64,000 nt of DNA from Hasllibacter sp. MH4015 (GTDB taxonomy: Bacteria; Pseudomonadota; Alphaproteobacteria; Rhodobacterales; Rhodobacteraceae). This document shows, piece by piece, positions 51,437 to 60,139 of this stretch. The notes under the pieces are model-generated. The model was given only the letters and a program-made list of their open reading frames with translations, had not been told where the DNA came from and did not search any database. Numbering within the stretch: the stretch's first letter is position 1; each line of letters starts with the position of its first letter. The position numbers and the translations under genes were made by a program. The DNA lies in NCBI RefSeq assembly GCF_020177575.1, contig NZ_JAHTBK010000001.1:2291875-2355874 (forward strand). The letters are read 5' to 3'.

Positions 51437-52570
51437 GTGACCCAACCATTCTTCCTGGGATCGGAGATCTATCGCGGGTCGAGCTATGGCAAATGGCATC
51501 CGCTTCGTGTGCCTCGCGTCTCCACCGTCATGGACCTCAGCCGGGCAATGGGATGGATCGCGCCGGGGCAGTACCTGAACTCGCCCCGCGCCAAACCTGC
51601 CGCCCTCCATGTCTGGCACACGCCCGATTACATCGCGGCCCTGCAACAGGCCGAAGCCGATCAAGCCGTCAGCGATGCGGTGCGGGATCGCCACGGGCTC
51701 GGCACCATCTCCAACCCGATCTATCCGGAGATGTTTCGCCGCCCCGCCACGGCGGCGGGCGCGTCGCTGCTGGCGGGGGAGCTGCTGCGCGACGTCGGCA
51801 CGGTCTATCACCCCGGCGGTGGCACCCATCACGGGATGCCGGACCGCGCGGGCGGATTTTGCTACCTCAACGATCCGGTGCTGGCGATGCTGTCGCTGCG
51901 TCGGAACGGGGCGCGGCGGATTGCCTATGTGGACATCGACGCGCACCATAGCGACGGCGTGCAGGTCGGCTTCGCGGGTGATCCAGACGCGCTCCTGATT
52001 TCCGTCCACGAGGATCGGCGCTGGCCCTTCACCGGGCCGCTTGACGACGATGGCGGCGGCAATTGTCTCAACCTGCCCGTGCCGCGCGCCTTCAACGACA
52101 CCGAGATGGCGCTGATCCGCGACGCGTTGATCCTGCCCGCCGTGGCGCGGTTCCGCCCGGACGCCATCGTCGTGCAATGTGGGGCCGATGCCGTGACCGA
52201 GGACCCGCTCAGCCGGTTGGAGCTGTCGAACAATGCCCATTGGGATGTCGTGCGAGGCCTCATGGCGCTCGGCGCGCCGCGCCTTCTGGTTCTGGGTGGC
52301 GGCGGTTACAATCCGTGGTCGGTCGGGCGGCTTTGGGCGGGGGTCTGGGCCACGCTCAACGGTCATTCCATCCCCGACCGCGTCCCTGATGAAGCGGAGG
52401 CGGTCCTGCGCGCCTTGACGTGGGAGGGCGCGCGCGCCGGTCGCAATCCGCCCGAGCATTGGTTCACGACGCTCCGCGATCCCGCGCGCCCAGGGTCGAT
52501 CCGCCGCGCAATCCACGATGCAATCGGCACGCTTGTCACCCGCCCCGCCGCGCTTGGCCTGCCGCGTTGA
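51437..52570 (+). CDS. Histone-deacetylase-family protein (AcuC-like)
   Basis: A 377-residue zinc-dependent deacetylase fold: GGGTHHGMPDRAGGFCYLND holds the active-site His pair, VDIDAHHSDGVQ the zinc Asp/His, and VQCGADAVTEDPL the second Asp. LVLGGGGYN follows. In bacteria such enzymes deacetylate small molecules or acetylated acetyl-CoA synthetase. Substrate not defined here. Confidence 0.87.
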   Translation: MTQPFFLGSEIYRGSSYGKWHPLRVPRVSTVMDLSRAMGWIAPGQYLNSPRAKPAALHVWHTPDYIAALQQAEADQAVSDAVRDRHGLGTISNPIYPEMFRRPATAAGASLLAGELLRDVGTVYHPGGGTHHGMPDRAGGFCYLNDPVLAMLSLRRNGARRIAYVDIDAHHSDGVQVGFAGDPDALLISVHEDRRWPFTGPLDDDGGGNCLNLPVPRAFNDTEMALIRDALILPAVARFRPDAIVVQCGADAVTEDPLSRLELSNNAHWDVVRGLMALGAPRLLVLGGGGYNPWSVGRLWAGVWATLNGHSIPDRVPDEAEAVLRALTWEGARAGRNPPEHWFTTLRDPARPGSIRRAIHDAIGTLVTRPAALGLPR

Positions 52571-52620
52571 TACCGATCGGCCGGATTTCTCCGATTAAAA
52601 GACTCGGGAATTGACATGTC

Positions 52621-52635
52621 TGAGTGTTTTGGTCA
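52621..52635 (+). promoter_or_regulatory. Candidate iron-responsive (RirA-type IRO) box
   Basis: TGA-N9-TCA directly downstream of a TTGACA -35-like element (52611-52616) and 32 bp before the hemP start. The motif matches the RirA iron-responsive site of alphaproteobacteria. Short motifs occur by chance, so only the placement before a haem-uptake gene gives it weight. Confidence 0.35.
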
Positions 52636-52666
52636 GTTTTATCCTGTCCATCGGAGTGACTCGCAC

Positions 52667-52846
52667 ATGACCTACCAGGCTCGCATGACCGAACCAGACA
52701 GAACGCCCCCGCCCCTGCCGCGTGACCAGCCGATCTACGATGCCCACAGGCTGATCGGCCCGGACGGCACCGCGCTGATCGTTCTGGACGAAAAGACCTA
52801 TACCCTGCGCATCACCCGCGCGGGAAAGATGATCCTCACGAAGTAG
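52667..52846 (+). CDS. hemP: HemP-family hemin uptake protein
   Basis: A 59-residue protein whose C-terminal half (YDAHRLIGPDGTALIVLDEKTYTLRITRAGKMILTK) is the HemP signature. HemP proteins activate haem uptake genes or act in haem import under iron starvation. ATG 52667 is chosen, with GGAG ten bases upstream. ATG 52685 is also possible. The frame is open upstream to 52616 but overlaps the candidate iron box. Confidence 0.82.
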   Translation: MTYQARMTEPDRTPPPLPRDQPIYDAHRLIGPDGTALIVLDEKTYTLRITRAGKMILTK

Positions 52847-52866
52847 ATCGCGCAGAAAGGCCAGGT

Positions 52867-53139
52867 ATGCCCAAGCCCGTTCCCAGCCCCTGTATCGACG
52901 TCTGCAAGTTCCGCCGCGGCGGCCATTGCATCGGCTGCTCAATGACCAAGGCGCAGAAGTCGATGTTCAAGTCGCTCAAGAAACCGGCCCACCAACGGGC
53001 CTTTGTCGACATGCTTCTGGCGCAGCAGGACGTGATGGGGAAATTCTCCCACTGGGCACCGGCCTATGCACGCAAATGCCTGAAGAAGGGCACGAAGCCC
53101 CCCTTCAAGGTGACGGCGGAAAAGAAAAAGGCGGGCTGA
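52867..53139 (+). CDS. DUF1289 domain protein
   Basis: A 90-residue protein with the DUF1289 pattern SPCIDVCKF...HCIGCSMT, a four-cysteine metal site. Length and spacing are as in other proteobacteria. It begins 20 bp after hemP and may be co-transcribed. The C-terminal 20 residues are lysine-rich. Confidence 0.85.
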   Translation: MPKPVPSPCIDVCKFRRGGHCIGCSMTKAQKSMFKSLKKPAHQRAFVDMLLAQQDVMGKFSHWAPAYARKCLKKGTKPPFKVTAEKKKAG

Positions 53140-53142
53140 GCC

Positions 53143-53610
53143 TCAGCGCAAATGCGCGCGGAGCATCCAGGCGAATTTTTCGTGGGTCTGGCCGCGTGCG
53201 ATGCACAGGTCTTCGGTCAGCGTGTCGCCGTGCTCGGCGGCCAGCGCGCCAGCGGCCCCCAGGGTCGCGGCAAGGGTTTCCTGGGCGGTTTTCAGCGCCT
53301 CGATCATCTCGCGATCCTCGGCATGGCCGTCATGTTCGGCCACCTTTGAGCGCGCCACCATCCCCGCCAGCATCCCTTCGGCGTGGCCGTCCAGTGCCTT
53401 GATCCGCTCGGCCAGATCATCCTGGGCCACGAAATGATCCTCGTAGATTTCCTGAAACAGCGTGTGCAGCGGACCAAAGGCCATGCCCGTCACGTTCCAG
53501 TGGAAATTCTGGGCCAGCATCGTGGCAACGGCGGTTTCTGCGACGGATTGGTTCAGGGCCTCGCAAATCGCGGTTTGCGCATTCGGGCTCAGATCGGCTG
53601 CGGGTTGCAT
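53143..53610 (-). CDS. dps: Dps/ferritin-like DNA-protection protein
   Basis: About 155 residues from ATG 53610, where GGAGAG lies about eight bases upstream. ATG 53628 is an alternative. The ferroxidase-site blocks NFHWNVTGMAFGPLHTLFQEIYEDH and DDLAERIKALDGHAEG are diagnostic. Dps stores iron and shields DNA from peroxide. The gene converges with the DUF1289 gene. An imperfect palindrome lies 98 bp upstream. Confidence 0.9.
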   Translation of the reverse strand: MQPAADLSPNAQTAICEALNQSVAETAVATMLAQNFHWNVTGMAFGPLHTLFQEIYEDHFVAQDDLAERIKALDGHAEGMLAGMVARSKVAEHDGHAEDREMIEALKTAQETLAATLGAAGALAAEHGDTLTEDLCIARGQTHEKFAWMLRAHLR

Positions 53611-53707
53611 CAGGTCTCTCTCCGGCATCTTGGTGAATTCGATGGCTGGCGGCCTGACGGCGGGCTGGCTCTCCGTTCGAAGATAGAGGCGCGGGCCGCG
53701 TTGTCTA

Positions 53708-53732
53708 GACTCATTCTAAAAAGATTTGAGTC
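53708..53732. promoter_or_regulatory. Palindrome upstream of dps
   Basis: GACTCA-n13-TGAGTC spans 53708-53732, with an A/T-rich core (ttctaaaaagatt), 98 bp before the dps start. Such a site could bind a peroxide or iron regulator (OxyR or Irr type). The core contains a TTCTAA half-site as in Irr control elements. The assignment is tentative. Confidence 0.35.
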
Positions 53733-54183
53733 AGGCGGCGGCGGAACGGGCGCGGATCGGGTCACTCGCCAATGCCGCGGCAAGCGCGCGGACCAGGAAC
53801 GCGATTTGGCGGCGCGCATGGCGCGGCACACGGCGCGCCACGAGGAAGGTCACACTGTCCGCATCCCCACGCTCTGCCGCGGCAAGGGCGGCCAGCAGCC
53901 AATCCTCGTCAAAGCTGCGCTCCGTCGCGCCCGGTTGGTAGAGGCGCAGGCGGGGCATTCCGTCCAGCCCGTCGAAGGCCCGCAGAAGCGCCGTGGCCAC
54001 CGCCTCCGCCGCGCGGGTGCGGTCGGCGCTCAGCATGGCGCAGGCCCGGAACAGATCACCGCGCGCCATCACCCGACACCGCGCACCCACCACCCGGATC
54101 AGCGCCAGCGGCGGCTGGGTCGCGCCGCCCGGTTGTGGTGGCGAGATCGTCTGGGACGTCTGGATCAGGGCGGCACGTTTCAT
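53731..54183 (-). CDS. Hypothetical protein
   Basis: A 150-residue, alanine- and arginine-rich, helical protein. The N-terminus has MKRAALIQTSQTIS, and the middle has the block DEDWLLAALAAAERGDADSVTFLVARRVP. No membrane segment or known domain. By composition it is an ordinary chromosomal gene. Function unknown. Confidence 0.55.
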   Translation of the reverse strand: MKRAALIQTSQTISPPQPGGATQPPLALIRVVGARCRVMARGDLFRACAMLSADRTRAAEAVATALLRAFDGLDGMPRLRLYQPGATERSFDEDWLLAALAAAERGDADSVTFLVARRVPRHARRQIAFLVRALAAALASDPIRARSAAA

Positions 54184-54253
54184 GGGCGCATTCTTGTCTG
54201 ACTGTTATTGTCAGGTAAGCGATCTTGCCGGACATGGCAAGGATCACGCGGCC

Positions 54254-54823
54254 TCAGAACACCAGCAGCCAGATATTGTTGGACGCCGCCTCCGCCAGCA
54301 GTAGCACCGCGAAAAGCGCACGCCACGGCAATTCGCGCACCCGCCGCCACAGCACAATGGTCAGCGCCGCGCTTGCCGCGAGTTCCAGCGGCCCGATCCA
54401 TCGCGCGCCATGGCGGCTGTCCCAATAGCTGAACGGGCTGTCGAATACCCATGTGGACAGGGGCCAGAAATGCGGCCGCCCGTCGCCCGCATGCAGCGGG
54501 AAATCAAGCGCGATATGCAGCAGGCCCGCGCCCGCGAAGGCCAGCAGCACGGGCCAGCGCCGCCACAGCGCCACACCTACAAATACGCCCCACAGGATCA
54601 ACGAATTGTCGATGGCGAAGATGGTCTGCCACGTGTCGGAGAAATAGAGCTGGCCGAAAACGATCTGCGCATCGGTTCCCAGGACCACCAGATGCCAACC
54701 CACCAGCAGGTAAAGCGACAGGTCCGGCACCATTGCCCCGCACAATGCCGCCGTCAGCGTCCAGCGCCGGTCGGGCCGCCCGAAGGCGGCGGCCCCGAAG
54801 ATCAGGTGGGCGGGCGTGTTCAC
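54254..54823 (-). CDS. YdjM-like inner-membrane metal-dependent hydrolase
   Basis: A 189-residue membrane protein beginning MNTPAHLIFGAAAFG, the signature of the YdjM/LexA-binding inner-membrane hydrolase family. Four or five hydrophobic segments are present. Histidines H6 and LLHIALDFPLH (about 103-112) and the D at VPDLSLY would form a metal site. True substrate unknown. Confidence 0.72.
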   Translation of the reverse strand: MNTPAHLIFGAAAFGRPDRRWTLTAALCGAMVPDLSLYLLVGWHLVVLGTDAQIVFGQLYFSDTWQTIFAIDNSLILWGVFVGVALWRRWPVLLAFAGAGLLHIALDFPLHAGDGRPHFWPLSTWVFDSPFSYWDSRHGARWIGPLELAASAALTIVLWRRVRELPWRALFAVLLLAEAASNNIWLLVF

Positions 54824-54855
54824 GGCGCAGGCAACGCCCGGTCAAACTGCATGGA

Positions 54856-55203
54856 TCAGTAGAACGCGAACTCGATCCCGAAATTGTGGACGCCCTCGTA
54901 GTCGCTGAACACATAGACGTAGAGGTCGCCGGAATAGGTCACGAACCGGGCGGAGTTGTAGGTGTCCTGGGTCTGGTTGGTGGTGAAATAGACCGGCCCC
55001 CCAAGCACCCGGATCTCCGCCGTCTGGCCACGGCGGACCGACAGGTAATAACACGTCGCGCCGTAGGAATTGTTCACCGCACCGCCCACAGAATGGACGT
55101 AAGCGCCCCGCGGAAACTGCACGTTCTGGCATTGCTGTGCGGTGGCCTGGGCGGCGGCAAGGGTCAGTGCAAGGGTTGTGGCGGTCAGAAGGGGTCGGAA
55201 CAT
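54856..55203 (-). CDS. Small secreted protein
   Basis: 115 residues from ATG 55203 (GAGG six bases upstream). Residues 1-23 are a signal peptide with an ATAQQC cleavage region. The mature part is Tyr-rich and beta-like, with two cysteines, and ends in an aromatic C-terminus (IEFAFY). No family recognised. Periplasmic or outer-membrane-associated. Confidence 0.6.
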   Translation of the reverse strand: MFRPLLTATTLALTLAAAQATAQQCQNVQFPRGAYVHSVGGAVNNSYGATCYYLSVRRGQTAEIRVLGGPVYFTTNQTQDTYNSARFVTYSGDLYVYVFSDYEGVHNFGIEFAFY

Positions 55204-55347
55204 CGGTGGCCTCATGCAAATCAGCTTCAGGTTGAATCCCACGACCCTACGCGGAAAGGCCGATTCCCTCCAAGCGCCGATGCGGAACCTTGGAAGCGAC
55301 CGCACGTTGACACGTCGAAGCCACCCCAACGCGAAAGGAATTCTCTC

Positions 55348-55857
55348 ATGTCCCACCATCAATCGGACCATGACACCACCGCCCTCAAGGACGCGCTCTT
55401 TGACGGGTTGGAGAATACGCGCGTCGGTATGCTCGGCCTTGCCGGGATGCCGAACCATATGCAGCCCATGACCCATTTCGTGGATCGTGAAGCGCGCAAG
55501 CTGCACTTCATCACCGCCCGCGACACCGACCTTGCCAAGAATATCGGCACCGGCCAGGAGGCGCACTTCTGCATCATGGGTGACAAGGGCGGCATCTACG
55601 CCTGCATGCGCGGCCAGATCACGCCCAATGCAGACCGCGAGAAACTGGAAGACCTCTGGTCGCCCGCCGCCGCGATGTGGTTCGACGGGGGCATCGACGA
55701 TCCGCAAGTCCAGCTTCTGACGCTATCGCTCGTCGATGCGCAGGTCTGGACGGTGGATGCCAACGCCCTGAAATTCGGGCTGGAGATGCTCCGCGGCACC
55801 CTGGGCGACAAGGACCCGGATCTGGGTGACAGCGGCTTTGTCCGCCTCGCCGCCTGA
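55348..55857 (+). CDS. Pyridoxamine 5'-phosphate oxidase-fold protein (general stress protein 26-like)
   Basis: A 169-residue FMN-binding split-barrel protein from ATG 55348 (AAAGGA upstream): HFVDREARKLHFITARDTDLAKNI, FCIMGDKGGIYACMRGQ, and LWSPAAAMWFDGG. This is the signature of the GSP26 group, linked to general stress. It ends just before a strong terminator. Confidence 0.82.
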   Translation: MSHHQSDHDTTALKDALFDGLENTRVGMLGLAGMPNHMQPMTHFVDREARKLHFITARDTDLAKNIGTGQEAHFCIMGDKGGIYACMRGQITPNADREKLEDLWSPAAAMWFDGGIDDPQVQLLTLSLVDAQVWTVDANALKFGLEMLRGTLGDKDPDLGDSGFVRLAA

Positions 55858-55880
55858 CCGGGCGCGACCCTGCCAAGCAA

Positions 55881-55911
55881 AAAAGCCCCGCCAGTTCCGG
55901 CGGGGCTTTTT
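55881..55911. terminator. Bidirectional rho-independent terminator
   Basis: A perfect GC-rich stem AAAAGCCCCGCC / GGCGGGGCTTTT with a six-base loop, A-run on the left and T-run on the right. It can end the stress-protein transcript (plus strand) and the pntAB transcript (minus strand). Confidence 0.9.
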
Positions 55912-55960
55912 CGTTCTGTATGCGGGGTGAGGAATGCATCCCTCCCCACCCACACAAGGC

Positions 55961-57469
55961 TCAGTCGATCTTGGGCAGGAGCGTATCGAGCGACGCCTTC
56001 GCATCGCCGTAGAACATCCGCGTATTGTCCTTGAAGAACAGCGGATTTTCGATCCCGGAATAGCCGGTCCCCTGCCCGCGCTTGCTGACGAAGACCTGCT
56101 TGGCCTTCCAGACTTCCAGCACCGGCATCCCCGCGATGGGGGAGTTGGGGTCGTCCTGCGCCGCGGGGTTCACGATGTCGTTGGAGCCGATGACGATGAC
56201 GACGTCCGTATCGGGGAAGTCCTCGTTGATCTCGTCCATCTCCAGCACGATGTCGTAGGGCACCTTGGCTTCGGCCAGCAGCACGTTCATGTGCCCCGGC
56301 AGACGCCCCGCAACGGGGTGGATCGCGAAGCGCACCTCCTTGCCCTGGGCGCGCAGCTTGCGGGTCAGATCCGCCACCGCGCCTTGCGCCTGCGCCACTG
56401 CCATGCCGTAGCCCGGTACGATCACCACGCTATCGGCTTCATTCAGCGCCGAGGCGACGCCGTCCGCGTCAATGGCGACCTGTTCGCCCTCCACCGCCAT
56501 CTGCTCGCCCTTGGCACCGCCGAAGCCGCCCAGGATCACCGACACGAAGCTGCGGTTCATCGCCTTGCACATGATGTAGCTGAGGATCGCACCGGAGGAG
56601 CCGACGAGCGCGCCCACCACGATCAACAGATCATTGCCAAGCGAGAAGCCGATCGCCGCCGCTGCCCACCCGGAATAGGAGTTCAGCATGGAGACGACGA
56701 CGGGCATGTCCGCCCCGCCGATCCCCATGATCAGGTGATAGCCGATGAAGAGCGCAAGAGCCGCCAGCAGAACCAGTGTCCAGCCGCCAGACCCGCTGAG
56801 ATACATGATCAGCAGGATCACCGACAAAGCCGCCGCCGCCGCGTTCAGCATATGGCCACCGGGCAATTGCTTGGCCGAGGTGTCGATCTTGAACGGCAGC
56901 ATCGACGAGTTGCCCGAGAGCTTGCCGTATGCCACGACGGAGCCGGTGAACGTCACGGCCCCGATCCAGATGCCAAGGGCCAGTTCGACACGCAGGATGC
57001 CGATCTCGACCCCGGTTTTCTTGCCCACAAGCTCCGCGAAATTCGACAAGGTGCCAAGCAGCGCATAGGCCCCATCGCTCAGCGGCCCTTCAGGCTGCGG
57101 GAACGGCAGGCCCGCATCAGCAAAGATACCGGCCACGCGCACGATCTCGATATGGGCGTTGAACCCCACGAAGACGGCGGCCAGACCCACAAGGGAATGC
57201 ATGATCGCCACCAGTTCGGGCATCTGTGTCATCTGCACCCGCGTGGCGAGCTGATAGCCCACCGCCGCGCCGCCCGCGATCAGGATCAGGGAGATGATCC
57301 AAAGCCCCGCGCCTGGCCCGATCAGGGTGGCGATAACCGCGATGGCCATACCGGCAATCCCGTACCAGACCGCGCGTTTGGCGCTTTCCTGCCCCGAAAG
57401 GCCCCCCAGCGACAGGATGAAGAGAACGGCTGCAACCGCGTAGGCGGCAATGGTGAATCCGAAATCCAT
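55961..57469 (-). CDS. pntB: NAD(P) transhydrogenase subunit beta
   Basis: A 502-residue inner-membrane protein with about nine membrane segments in the first 280 residues (domain II). The NADP-binding domain III follows: [54 protein letters not shown]. With PntA it couples proton inflow to hydride transfer from NADH to NADP. It follows pntA by 15 bp. Confidence 0.95.
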   Translation of the reverse strand: MDFGFTIAAYAVAAVLFILSLGGLSGQESAKRAVWYGIAGMAIAVIATLIGPGAGLWIISLILIAGGAAVGYQLATRVQMTQMPELVAIMHSLVGLAAVFVGFNAHIEIVRVAGIFADAGLPFPQPEGPLSDGAYALLGTLSNFAELVGKKTGVEIGILRVELALGIWIGAVTFTGSVVAYGKLSGNSSMLPFKIDTSAKQLPGGHMLNAAAAALSVILLIMYLSGSGGWTLVLLAALALFIGYHLIMGIGGADMPVVVSMLNSYSGWAAAAIGFSLGNDLLIVVGALVGSSGAILSYIMCKAMNRSFVSVILGGFGGAKGEQMAVEGEQVAIDADGVASALNEADSVVIVPGYGMAVAQAQGAVADLTRKLRAQGKEVRFAIHPVAGRLPGHMNVLLAEAKVPYDIVLEMDEINEDFPDTDVVIVIGSNDIVNPAAQDDPNSPIAGMPVLEVWKAKQVFVSKRGQGTGYSGIENPLFFKDNTRMFYGDAKASLDTLLPKID

Positions 57470-57484
57470 CGTCTCAGCCTCCCC

Positions 57485-59059
57485 TTACGATTTCTGGAAC
57501 ATGGCGAGCATCCGCCGTGTCACGAGGAAGCCACCGAAGATATTGACGGAGGCCATGAAGATCCCAAGCGCGGCAAGGATCGTGATGATGACCGAACTTG
57601 ATCCGATCTGGATCAACGCGCCCAGGATGATGATCGAGGAGATCGCGTTCGTCACCGCCATCAGCGGCGTGTGCAGCGAATGGGCCACGTTCCAGATCAC
57701 CTGGAAGCCGATGAAGACCGACAAGATGAACACGATGAAGTGCTGCATGAAGGATGCAGGCGCGATCAGGCCCACGGCAAGCACCAGCACCGCGCCGATC
57801 CCGATCAGCGTCACCTGGTTCTTGGTCTGCGCCTTGAAGGCGGCGACCTCGTTGGCGCGCTTCTCCTCTGGCGTCAGTTCCTTAGCGGCGGGTGCCTTGG
57901 GCTTGGCCGCGATGGCCGCGACCTTGGGCGGCGGCGGTGGGAACGTGATCTCCTTGTCGAAGACCGCCGTCGCCCCCCGGATCACGTCGTCGTCCATGTT
58001 GTGATGGACCACACCGTCCTTTTCGGGCGTCAGGTCGGCCATCATGTGACGGATGTTGTTGCCGTAAAGGGTGGAGGATTGCGCCGCCATCCGGCTGGGG
58101 AAATCCGTGTAGCCGATGATCGTGACGCCGTTGTCGGTGACGATCTTCTCGTCCTTGACGGTCAGCTTGCAATTGCCGCCCCGCTCCGCGGCAAGGTCCA
58201 CGATGACCGAACCGGGTTTCATCGAGGCGACCATATCCTCGGTCCACAATTCCGGCGCGTCGCGGCCCGGGATCAGCGCCGTGGTGATGACGATATCCAT
58301 GTCCGGCGCCAATTCGCGGAACTTTGCCAGCTGCGCAGCCGCGAATTCCGGGCTGGAGACGGAGGCATAGCCACCGGTCGCCGATCCGTCCTGCTGCTCC
58401 TCCTCGAAATCGAGGAAGACGAATTCCGCGCCCATCGATTCGACCTGCTCGGCCACTTCGGGGCGCACGTCGAACGCGTAGGTGATCGCACCGAGGGACG
58501 TGGCCGTGCCGATGGCGGCAAGGCCCGCGACACCGGCCCCGACCACAAGGATCTTGGCGGGCGGCACCTTGCCGGCGGCGGTGACCTGGCCCGTGAAGAA
58601 ACGACCGAAATTGTTGCCCGCTTCGATCACCGCACGGTAACCCGCGATGTTGGCCATGGAGGACAGGGCATCCATCTTCTGCGCGCGGGAGATACGCGGG
58701 ACCATGTCCATGGCGATCACGTTGGTGCCCGCGGCCTTGGCCTTCTCCATCAGTTTTTCGTTCTGACCGGGATAGAAGAAGCTGATCAGAAGCTGACCCT
58801 CGCGCATCTTCTTGGTTTCTGCCGTTGTGGGCGGACGGACCTTGGCGACGACATCGGCCGCTTTCCACAGGGCGGCGGCGGTCTTCACCACCTCGACGCC
58901 CGCATCCTTGTAGGCCTGATCCGTGAATCCGGCCGCCGCGCCCGCGCCCGCCTCGATCACGCACTCATATCCCAGCTTCTGAAGCTGAAGCGCGGACTCC
59001 GGCGTCATCGCCACCCGCGCTTCCCCGGCTTCCACTTCCTTCGGAGCCCCGATCTTCAT
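57485..59059 (-). CDS. pntA: NAD(P) transhydrogenase subunit alpha
   Basis: A 524-residue protein from ATG 59059, with the GGGGA ribosome site upstream. The frame is open further 5' but without support. Domain I: MKIGAPKEVEAGEARVAMTPESA, and NAD site KILVVGAGVAGLAAIGTA. The C-terminal 120 residues hold membrane segments of domain II. This is the single-chain form of alpha (not split into A1 and A2). First gene of pntAB. Confidence 0.94.
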   Translation of the reverse strand: MKIGAPKEVEAGEARVAMTPESALQLQKLGYECVIEAGAGAAAGFTDQAYKDAGVEVVKTAAALWKAADVVAKVRPPTTAETKKMREGQLLISFFYPGQNEKLMEKAKAAGTNVIAMDMVPRISRAQKMDALSSMANIAGYRAVIEAGNNFGRFFTGQVTAAGKVPPAKILVVGAGVAGLAAIGTATSLGAITYAFDVRPEVAEQVESMGAEFVFLDFEEEQQDGSATGGYASVSSPEFAAAQLAKFRELAPDMDIVITTALIPGRDAPELWTEDMVASMKPGSVIVDLAAERGGNCKLTVKDEKIVTDNGVTIIGYTDFPSRMAAQSSTLYGNNIRHMMADLTPEKDGVVHHNMDDDVIRGATAVFDKEITFPPPPPKVAAIAAKPKAPAAKELTPEEKRANEVAAFKAQTKNQVTLIGIGAVLVLAVGLIAPASFMQHFIVFILSVFIGFQVIWNVAHSLHTPLMAVTNAISSIIILGALIQIGSSSVIITILAALGIFMASVNIFGGFLVTRRMLAMFQKS

Positions 59060-59225
59060 CGCTCGTCCCCCATTTTCAACAGCCATTCCCCCGCCCCTTA
59101 GCAAGTGCCGCATCGGGGGACAACCTGACATCGCGCAACAAAACAAGGTGTGCGACGGTATGCTCTATGCGCTGGACGCCACGCCACCGGACGCTAGGCT
59201 GCACGATAATCGCGAGGAGGGGACG

Positions 59226-59987
59226 ATGGAACATCACGGACGGCATGCATTGGTCACAGGCGGCGGGACGGGGATCGGGCTGGCCATCGCCACTGCGCTG
59301 GCGGATGCGGGGGCGGAGGTGACGATCACCGGGCGCGATGCGGAGCGGCTGGAGAAGATTGCCGCCGATCATCCGCGCCTCCACCCGCTTGCCATGGATG
59401 TGACCGATGCGGAGGGCGTCCGCGACGGCATCACCCGGGCCGCCGCCGCGCGCGGGCCCGTCGCGATCTGCGTGGCCAATGCGGGCATTGCGGAGCCGCT
59501 CTCCTTTCGCAAACAAACGCCCGAGCATTGGCGCCGCACGATGGCAACTAACCTCGACGGTGTGTTCCTGACCTTTCAGGCCGCGATGGAGACCGTTGGT
59601 CGGGAGGATTGGGGCCGGATGATCGCCATTTCCTCCATCGCTGGTTTGCGCGGACTGAAGGGCGCGATTGCCTACACCGCCTCCAAACACGGGGTGATCG
59701 GCATGATCCGGGGGCTGAGCGAGGAATACATGGGCGGTGCGCTCACCTTCAACGCGATCTGCCCGGGCTATGTCGACACCCCCATCGTGGACCGAAACGC
59801 GGCCATGATCGCCGAGCACCAGGGCGTGTCGGAGGAGGAGGCCCGCGGCTACCTTGCCCGCGCCAACCGCCACAAGCGCATGCTGGAACCGGACGAGATT
59901 TCGGCCACCGCGCTCTGGCTCTGCTCCGACGCGGCGCGTTCGGTCAACGGTCAGGCGATCCAGATCGCGGGTGGCCATGTAACCTGA
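59226..59987 (+). CDS. Short-chain dehydrogenase/reductase (3-hydroxybutyrate dehydrogenase-like)
   Basis: A 253-residue classical SDR, from ATG 59226 after [17 protein letters not shown] at the NAD site, VANAG, SSIAG and Tyr-xxx-Lys in YTASK, then NAICPGYVDTPI. The wording is close to 3-hydroxybutyrate dehydrogenases, but the substrate is not fixed by sequence. Confidence 0.8.
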   Translation: MEHHGRHALVTGGGTGIGLAIATALADAGAEVTITGRDAERLEKIAADHPRLHPLAMDVTDAEGVRDGITRAAAARGPVAICVANAGIAEPLSFRKQTPEHWRRTMATNLDGVFLTFQAAMETVGREDWGRMIAISSIAGLRGLKGAIAYTASKHGVIGMIRGLSEEYMGGALTFNAICPGYVDTPIVDRNAAMIAEHQGVSEEEARGYLARANRHKRMLEPDEISATALWLCSDAARSVNGQAIQIAGGHVT

Positions 59988-60139
59988 TCGGGTGGGATTT
60001 ATCGTGCAAAACCGGGGGCTTGGCGCGCGGATGGCCCGGTCGGTATACCATTGCACATCGCCAACCCATTAAAATCATTGATTTTTCCGGTTTACACATG
60101 GGCAGATGTGACTATGTGTGGGCTCAACGTAATTTCGGG

